Assembly: GCA_036519295.1 (NCBI GenBank)
Contig: DATDLN010000046.1
Location: 1-64,000 of the forward strand
Direction: 5' to 3'
DNA: 64,000 bases
From: JACVRW01 sp036519295
GTDB taxonomy: Bacteria; Actinomycetota; Thermoleophilia; Solirubrobacterales; Thermoleophilaceae
Part shown: positions 59,646 to 64,000 of the stretch, piece by piece
Layout: each line of letters starts with the position of its first letter
How positions within the stretch are numbered: position 1 is the first letter of the stretch
Translations under genes and position numbers: made by a program
The notes under the pieces: generated by a model
Told to the model about the DNA's origin: nothing
What the model saw: the letters and a program-made list of their open reading frames with translations, nothing else
Databases searched by the model: none

Positions 59646-61777
59646 GCGGCCGGCCTCAGCACATGGGCCATGCGCTCGGCCGGGCCGAGGCGCACGTAAT
59701 TGCGGCCCAGCCGCCAGTCGTAGCGCCCTCCGTCGAGCGTGTCCTCGACCGCGAACGCGGGCGGCAGGCCGAGCCAGGCCGGCACCACGGCCACGCCCTC
59801 CTGCGGCACGTGCGGATCGATGCAGACGACGACGATGATCACGTTGTCGCCCCAGCGCTTGTGGTACGCGATCAGCCCCTCGTTCTCGGTCTCGAGGAAG
59901 GTGATGTTCGACAGGTGCTGGAGCGCGGGGTTCTCGCGACGGATTCGGTTGAGTCGGGCGACCGTCGGAAGCAGCGGCCCGTCCAGGTCACGCCGCTTGA
60001 TTTCGTACTTCTCCGAGTTCAGGTACTCCTCGCTGCCTGGGGCGAGCGGCACGTTCTCGAAGTGCTCGTAGCCCGAGTAGATGCCATAGGTGGGGGAGAG
60101 GGTGGCCGCCAGCACCAGGCGCGCGACGAAGGCGGGCGGCCCACCGTGCACCAGGTACTCGTTGAGTATGTCCGGGGTGTTCGCGAAGAAGTTCGGCCGG
60201 CAGTACTCCTGCATTCCCGAGTAGGCCAGCTCGTGCACGTACTCGGTCAGCTCCTGGCGCGAGTTCTTCCAGGTGAAGTAGGTGTAGGACTGGCTGAACC
60301 CCGCCTTGGCCAGCGCGCGCAGCTTGACGCGCCGTGTGAAGGCTTCGGACAGGAAGATCACGTCCGGGTAGCGGTCGCGGACCTCGGCGATCAGCCACTC
60401 CCAGAAGGGCAGCGGCTTCGTGTGGGGGTTGTCCACGCGGAAGATGCGCACGCCGCGCTCGACCCAAACCATGAGCACGTCCCTGAGGGCGTTCCAGAGG
60501 CCCCGCCAGTCCTCGCAGTCCCAGTTGACGTTGAAGATGTCCTGGTAGCGCTTGGGCGGGTTCTCGGCGTACTTGAGCGTGCCGTCCGGGCGCCGGTTGA
60601 ACCACTCGGGATGCTCGCGCAGCCAGGGGTGGTCCGCCGAGCACTGGATCGCGAAGTCGAGCGCGATCTCGAGCCCGTGCTCGCGCGCCTCCCGCACGAG
60701 CCGCTCGAATTCCCCGAGCGTCCCGAGCTCAGGGTCGATCGCGTCGTGGCCGCCCTCCTCCGAGCCGATCGCCCACGGGGAGCCGGGATCGCCCGCTGCC
60801 GCCTCGAGCGCGTTGTTGCGGCCCTTGCGGTTTGTGTGCCCGATCGGGTGGATGGGCGGGAGGTAGAGCACGTCGAAGCCGAGCTCGGCCAGCCTGGGAA
60901 GCCGGCGCCTGATCCCCTCGAAGCCGCCGAACGAGCGCGGGAACAGCTCGTACCAGGCTCCGAAGCGCGCCCGCTCGCGCTCGACCTCGAGCGGGAGGAC
61001 GCGGTCGAGCCGCGTCGCGTCGTGGCGGTCCGGATGGCGCTCGACGGCGGCGAGCAGCTCGGGTCCCAGCACTGCGTCGTGCTTCGCCTCGTCGGGCGTC
61101 TCGTCGTCGGCCAGCGCGTGGAGCACGTGCTCGATCAGCCGGCGATCCGCGCCGTTGGCGCGATCGCGCGCCTCCTCGAGCAGCACCACGCCCTCGGAGA
61201 GCTCGCCGCGGAGGTCGTGCTGGCCCGCCTCCAGCTTGCGGCGCAGCTCGTCGCGCCAGGTCGCGAGCAGGTCGGACCATGCCTCGAACGTGAACTCCCA
61301 GCGTCCCACGCGATCGACTTCGAAGGCGCTTGCCCAGCGGTCCCCGTCCACCTCGCGGTCGATCCACCGCATCGGCGCCTCGCGCCAGTCCTCGTCGCCG
61401 GGACCGCGGTAGCGCACAACCGCCCGCATGATCTCATGGCCGTCGCGGAACACGTCCGCCGACACGTCGACCCACTCGCCGACCGTCCGCTTGGCAGCGA
61501 AGCGCCCGCAGTCGATCATGGGCGCGGGGCTCAGGACCTGGATCCGCGGCGGCGCGGTGCGCTCCGCCGGCCGCGGCAAGACCGACCAGTCCTCTCCGGG
61601 CGCCTCGAGCGGGTGCTCGGCGGCGGACTCGACTCGAATGCGGTCGTCGGACGGCGCGGGAGGCGGGGTGTCGGCCGCACCGGAGCGGGCGCCCGGCCCG
61701 CTTTCGGCGGGCCGCTTCTCCTCCGCGCGCGACCCCTTGGCTGAACCGGAGTGTTGGGTTCCGCTGGATCGGGGCAT
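59642..61777 (-). CDS. glgE: Alpha-1,4-glucan:maltose-1-phosphate maltosyltransferase
   Basis: 711 residues from the ATG at 61777. The first 75 residues are a Pro/Ala/Glu-rich extension not typical of GlgE. IQVLSPAPMIDCGRFAAKRTVGEW then starts the conserved protein. YELFPRSFGGFEGIRRRLP, DFAIQCSADHPWL, GVRIFRVDNPHTKPLPFWEW (nucleophile Asp) and VIFLSEAFTRR (Glu) are GlgE-specific. NTPDILNEYLVHGGPPAF completes the maltose-1-phosphate site. It extends alpha-glucan chains with maltosyl units. It is the first gene of the operon, and its start is only 19 bases from that of the divergent malQ. Confidence 0.96.
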
Positions 61778-61796
61778 TCAGTGCCGTAATCCCCAA

Positions 61797-63056
61797 ATGA
61801 CGGTCTGGTCAACCAGCGCTCGCTCGAGCGGCGTCCAGCTTCACCCCACCTCGCTCCCCGGTGGGCGCCTCGGCGACGAGGCGTACCGGTTCGTCGACTG
61901 GCTGGCCGCGGCCAGGCAGACCTGGTGGCAGACGCTACCGCTGGGTCCGCCGGGCGAGGGCGGATCGCCCTACAAGTCGCCGTCGGCGTTCGCCGCCTCC
62001 GCGGACCTCCTCGCCGACTCGGCCGCGCCCGTGGCCGCCGGCGAGCTCGCCGCCTTCCGCGAGCGCGCGGGCTACTGGATCGAGGACTGGGAGCGCTTCG
62101 CCGGCGAGGGGGCCGCCGAAGATCAGCTGCGCTTCGACCGCGAATGGGGGGCTCTGCGTGGCTATGCGGCAAAACGCGGCGTGCGCCTGATCGGCGACAT
62201 GCCAATCTACGTCGCGCCCGGCGGCGCCGACCACCGCACTCACCCCGAGTTGTTCCTGAAAGGCGTGGTGGCGGGGGCGCCGCCGGACAAGTTCACCGAT
62301 CGCGGGCAGCTCTGGGGCAACCCGCTCTACGACTGGCCCGCTCTGCAACGGCGCGCCTACCGCTGGTGGGTGGAGCGGTTCCGACGTGCCCGGGAGCTGT
62401 TCGACGTCTGCCGTATCGACCACTTCCGCGCCTTCGTCGCCTATTGGACCGTGCCGGAGGGGGCGGCGGATGCGCGCGCCGGGCACTGGCGCCGTGGGCC
62501 GGGAAGGGCGCCCTTCGACGCCGCCCGCCGACGCCTGGGCGAGCTGCCGCTGATCGCAGAGAACCTGGGCAAGATCACGCCCGCCGTGGAGCGGCTGCGC
62601 CGCGGGCTGGGGCTGCCCGGAATGGCGGTGCTCCAGTTCGCGTTCGACCCCGAGGAGCCCGACAACCCCCACCGGCTGCACAATCACCGTCCCGACAACG
62701 TCGTCTACACGGGGACGCACGACCACGACACGATCCGCGGATGGTGGGACTCCCTTGACGGGGAGGTGCGGCCCGAGGTCGAGTCGGCCATCGCCCGAGC
62801 CGGCGTCGAGGACGAGCAGCCGTGGTGGGCGCTGATCCGGCTCGCCTACGCGTCGCCGGCGACCGTAGCGATCGTCCAGATGCAGGACGTGCTGGGGCTC
62901 GGCGGCGAGGCTCGGATGAACGTCCCCGGCCTCGTGGACGAACGCAACTGGGGCTGGCGCCTGAAGCGCGACGCCCTCACCCCCCAGCTGGCCGAAAGGC
63001 TGCGTGAAGCGACCGCGGAGGCCGGCCGGCTCAGGCTTCCTGCTCATCGCGCTTAG
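61797..63056 (+). CDS. malQ: 4-alpha-glucanotransferase, compact form
   Basis: 419 residues from the ATG at 61797, against about 490-500 for bacterial amylomaltases. SSGVQLHPTSLPGGRLGD, WWQTLPLGPPGEGGSPYKSPSA, VRLIGDMPIYVAPGGADH, FDVCRIDHFRAFVAYW (nucleophile), LIAENLGKITP and YTGTHDHDTIRGWW are the MalQ motifs in order. About 80 residues usually found between SPY..SAFA and IGD are mostly missing: the protein passes from SAAPVAAGELAAF to YWIEDWERFAGEG within a few residues. The active site is complete. It disproportionates maltodextrins, supplying the chain lengths used by the trehalose genes. Confidence 0.93.
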   Translation: MTVWSTSARSSGVQLHPTSLPGGRLGDEAYRFVDWLAAARQTWWQTLPLGPPGEGGSPYKSPSAFAASADLLADSAAPVAAGELAAFRERAGYWIEDWERFAGEGAAEDQLRFDREWGALRGYAAKRGVRLIGDMPIYVAPGGADHRTHPELFLKGVVAGAPPDKFTDRGQLWGNPLYDWPALQRRAYRWWVERFRRARELFDVCRIDHFRAFVAYWTVPEGAADARAGHWRRGPGRAPFDAARRRLGELPLIAENLGKITPAVERLRRGLGLPGMAVLQFAFDPEEPDNPHRLHNHRPDNVVYTGTHDHDTIRGWWDSLDGEVRPEVESAIARAGVEDEQPWWALIRLAYASPATVAIVQMQDVLGLGGEARMNVPGLVDERNWGWRLKRDALTPQLAERLREATAEAGRLRLPAHRA

Positions 63057-63098
63057 AGTGCGGGCGTCGTGTTAGGGGTCGCCGGCGCGTGTCTGGTG

Positions 63099-63488
63099 CT
63101 ACGCGCCGCGCGGCGCTGAATCCTCGAGCACGACCCGCATCAGGTCGCGGATGGAGAGCATGCCCACGACCTCGTCGCCCTCCATGATGGGCAGGTGCCG
63201 GAAGCCGCCGTGGATCATCAGGACGGCGGCGTGCTGGGTCGACTCGTCCGGCTCCATCGTCTCCGGGTCGGGCGTCATGAGATCCGCGACGCGCGTGCCA
63301 TCGTCGATGCCGCGGGCGACGGCCCGGAGGACGTCGCGCTCGGTGACGATTCCGACGAGCTTCTCGCCCTCGGTGACGAGCGCGGCGCCGACGTCTCGGG
63401 ACACCATGCGCTCGGCCACCTGCTTCAGCGGATCCTCGGGCGCAACCGTCAGGAGGTTCCGCGACATCACCTTGCGAGCGACCGGCAC
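63099..63488 (-). CDS. Two-CBS-domain protein
   Basis: 129 residues from the GTG at 63488. It consists only of a CBS pair: VMSRNLLTVAPEDPLKQVAERMVSRDVGAALVTE ... GIVTERDVLRAVARG, and VADLMTPDPETMEPDESTQ ... HLPIMEGDEVVGMLSIRDLMRVV. Such proteins bind adenine nucleotides, possibly as an energy sensor. It is convergent with malQ (42-base gap) and has no obvious partner gene in view. Confidence 0.9.
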   Translation of the reverse strand: MPVARKVMSRNLLTVAPEDPLKQVAERMVSRDVGAALVTEGEKLVGIVTERDVLRAVARGIDDGTRVADLMTPDPETMEPDESTQHAAVLMIHGGFRHLPIMEGDEVVGMLSIRDLMRVVLEDSAPRGA

Positions 63489-63583
63489 GCGGTGACTCTA
63501 CGTGACAGCGCGTTTGCGTGGTTGCCTACGCCCTCTCCGCCGCGGCCCACGGCGAGGGGTGGCGCCGCGGGTAGAGTCCCGCC

Positions 63584-64000
63584 GTGCTCGATCCGACCGA
63601 ACGCTGGCGCCGTTACCACGGCCACGACTGGAAGGCCTCCTGGGCGGGCCTGCTCACCTTCGCCGAGCTTCCCTACACCGAGGATCCGAAGGAGCTTGAG
63701 GGGGTCGACGTCGCCGTGGTCGGCGCGCCCACCGATGAGCTCGTCACAAACGCGCCGGGCACGCGCTTCGGCCCGCGCGCGATCCGAGCCGCCGGCCCCA
63801 CAACGGCCTACCACCTGGAGACGCGGGCGGACTGGTCCGAGACCCTGCGCGTCATCGACTACGGCGACGCCCCCGTCGTGCCGGCCGACGCGGCCGCGTC
63901 GCACCGGGCGATCGAGGACACGGTCAGCGAGATTGCGAGAGCCGGGGCAATCCCCATCGTTCTGGGCGGAGACCACTCGATCACGGAGCCCGACGCACGG
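63584..64000 (+). CDS. Ureohydrolase (agmatinase/arginase family), N-terminal part
   Basis: The first 139 residues are present, from the GTG at 63584, and the gene runs off the window end. VDVAVVGAPTDELVTNAPGTRFGPRAIRAAG is the N-terminal ureohydrolase pattern, and IPIVLGGDHS supplies the first metal-binding His. The Asp-rich motifs (DAHxD, SxDxD) would lie beyond the edge. Agmatinase, guanidinobutyrase and related guanidino hydrolases are all possible. Confidence 0.85.
   Translation, partial: MLDPTERWRRYHGHDWKASWAGLLTFAELPYTEDPKELEGVDVAVVGAPTDELVTNAPGTRFGPRAIRAAGPTTAYHLETRADWSETLRVIDYGDAPVVPADAAASHRAIEDTVSEIARAGAIPIVLGGDHSITEPDAR

Noticed and set aside
61428..61796. MalQ with about 120 extra N-terminal residues
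   Set aside because: The extra part is antisense to glgE, and the MalQ family begins near the ATG at 61797.

Overview
This window looks like chromosomal DNA of a high-GC actinobacterium. The evidence is very GC-rich coding sequence, many GTG starts, dense 4-base stop/start overlaps, GntR/FCD and ECF42-type regulators, and the actinobacterial GlgE/maltokinase/TreS set. A Thermoleophilia-type lineage (Solirubrobacterales or Gaiellales) is my best guess, but it is inference. I see no rRNA, tRNA, CRISPR array, transposase or phage gene, and no gene-free stretch longer than about 300 bases.

Region 1 (about 0.2-20.3 kb) reads as a choline-to-glycine catabolic island. On the minus strand are a dimethylglycine/sarcosine dehydrogenase-like flavoprotein, EtfB, EtfA and a membrane-anchored Fe-S oxidoreductase that could carry electrons from the methyl oxidations to quinone. 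In the middle are a GntR/FCD regulator, a methylenetetrahydrofolate reductase, a stand-alone GcvT/DmdA-like methyltransferase and an Fe(II)/2-oxoglutarate-type oxygenase. On the plus strand are a betaine-type binding lipoprotein, an APC permease, an aldehyde dehydrogenase and a GMC choline dehydrogenase-like protein. The proposed flow is choline to betaine aldehyde to glycine betaine, then methyl transfer to tetrahydrofolate, then dimethylglycine and sarcosine to glycine. A short palindrome, TGATATATCA or a one-base variant, lies in front of four of these units and is the likely operator of the local GntR protein.

Region 2 (20.3-29.8 kb) is mixed: a small membrane protein, a frameshifted sialidase-like secreted protein, a second APC permease, a metallophosphoesterase, a nucleotidyltransferase-fold protein, a RibD/DHFR-type reductase divergent from an ArsR-SRPBCC pair, a GntR regulator, and an ECF42 sigma factor with its YciI/DGPF partner.

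Region 3 (29.8-47.4 kb) holds the protocatechuate branch of the beta-ketoadipate pathway in two blocks: pobA | CoA-transferase A/B, pcaB, pcaC and an IclR regulator, then about 10 kb further on GntR, pcaH and pcaG. Between them lie a large unknown membrane/TPR protein, a class V aminotransferase, a lipoprotein, a LysR-MetE-like pair, PCMT, and several damaged genes (a methyltransferase with indels, an AbiEi/DUF559 remnant, and a phenylacetate-CoA ligase with a large internal deletion). pcaD and pcaF are not in the window.

Region 4 (47.4-63.1 kb) is a tightly packed alpha-glucan/trehalose operon on the minus strand: glgE, treS, maltokinase, glgB, treZ, treX, treY and a GT4 glycosyltransferase, with malQ divergent. 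It encodes all three bacterial enzyme sets that interconvert glycogen, maltose and trehalose. The window ends with a CBS-pair protein and the beginning of a ureohydrolase (agmatinase family) gene.

A recurring oddity is that several well-conserved genes have no ATG, GTG or TTG where the protein should begin, but do have a CTG (or ATA) that is well placed relative to a Shine-Dalgarno sequence or to the upstream stop codon.
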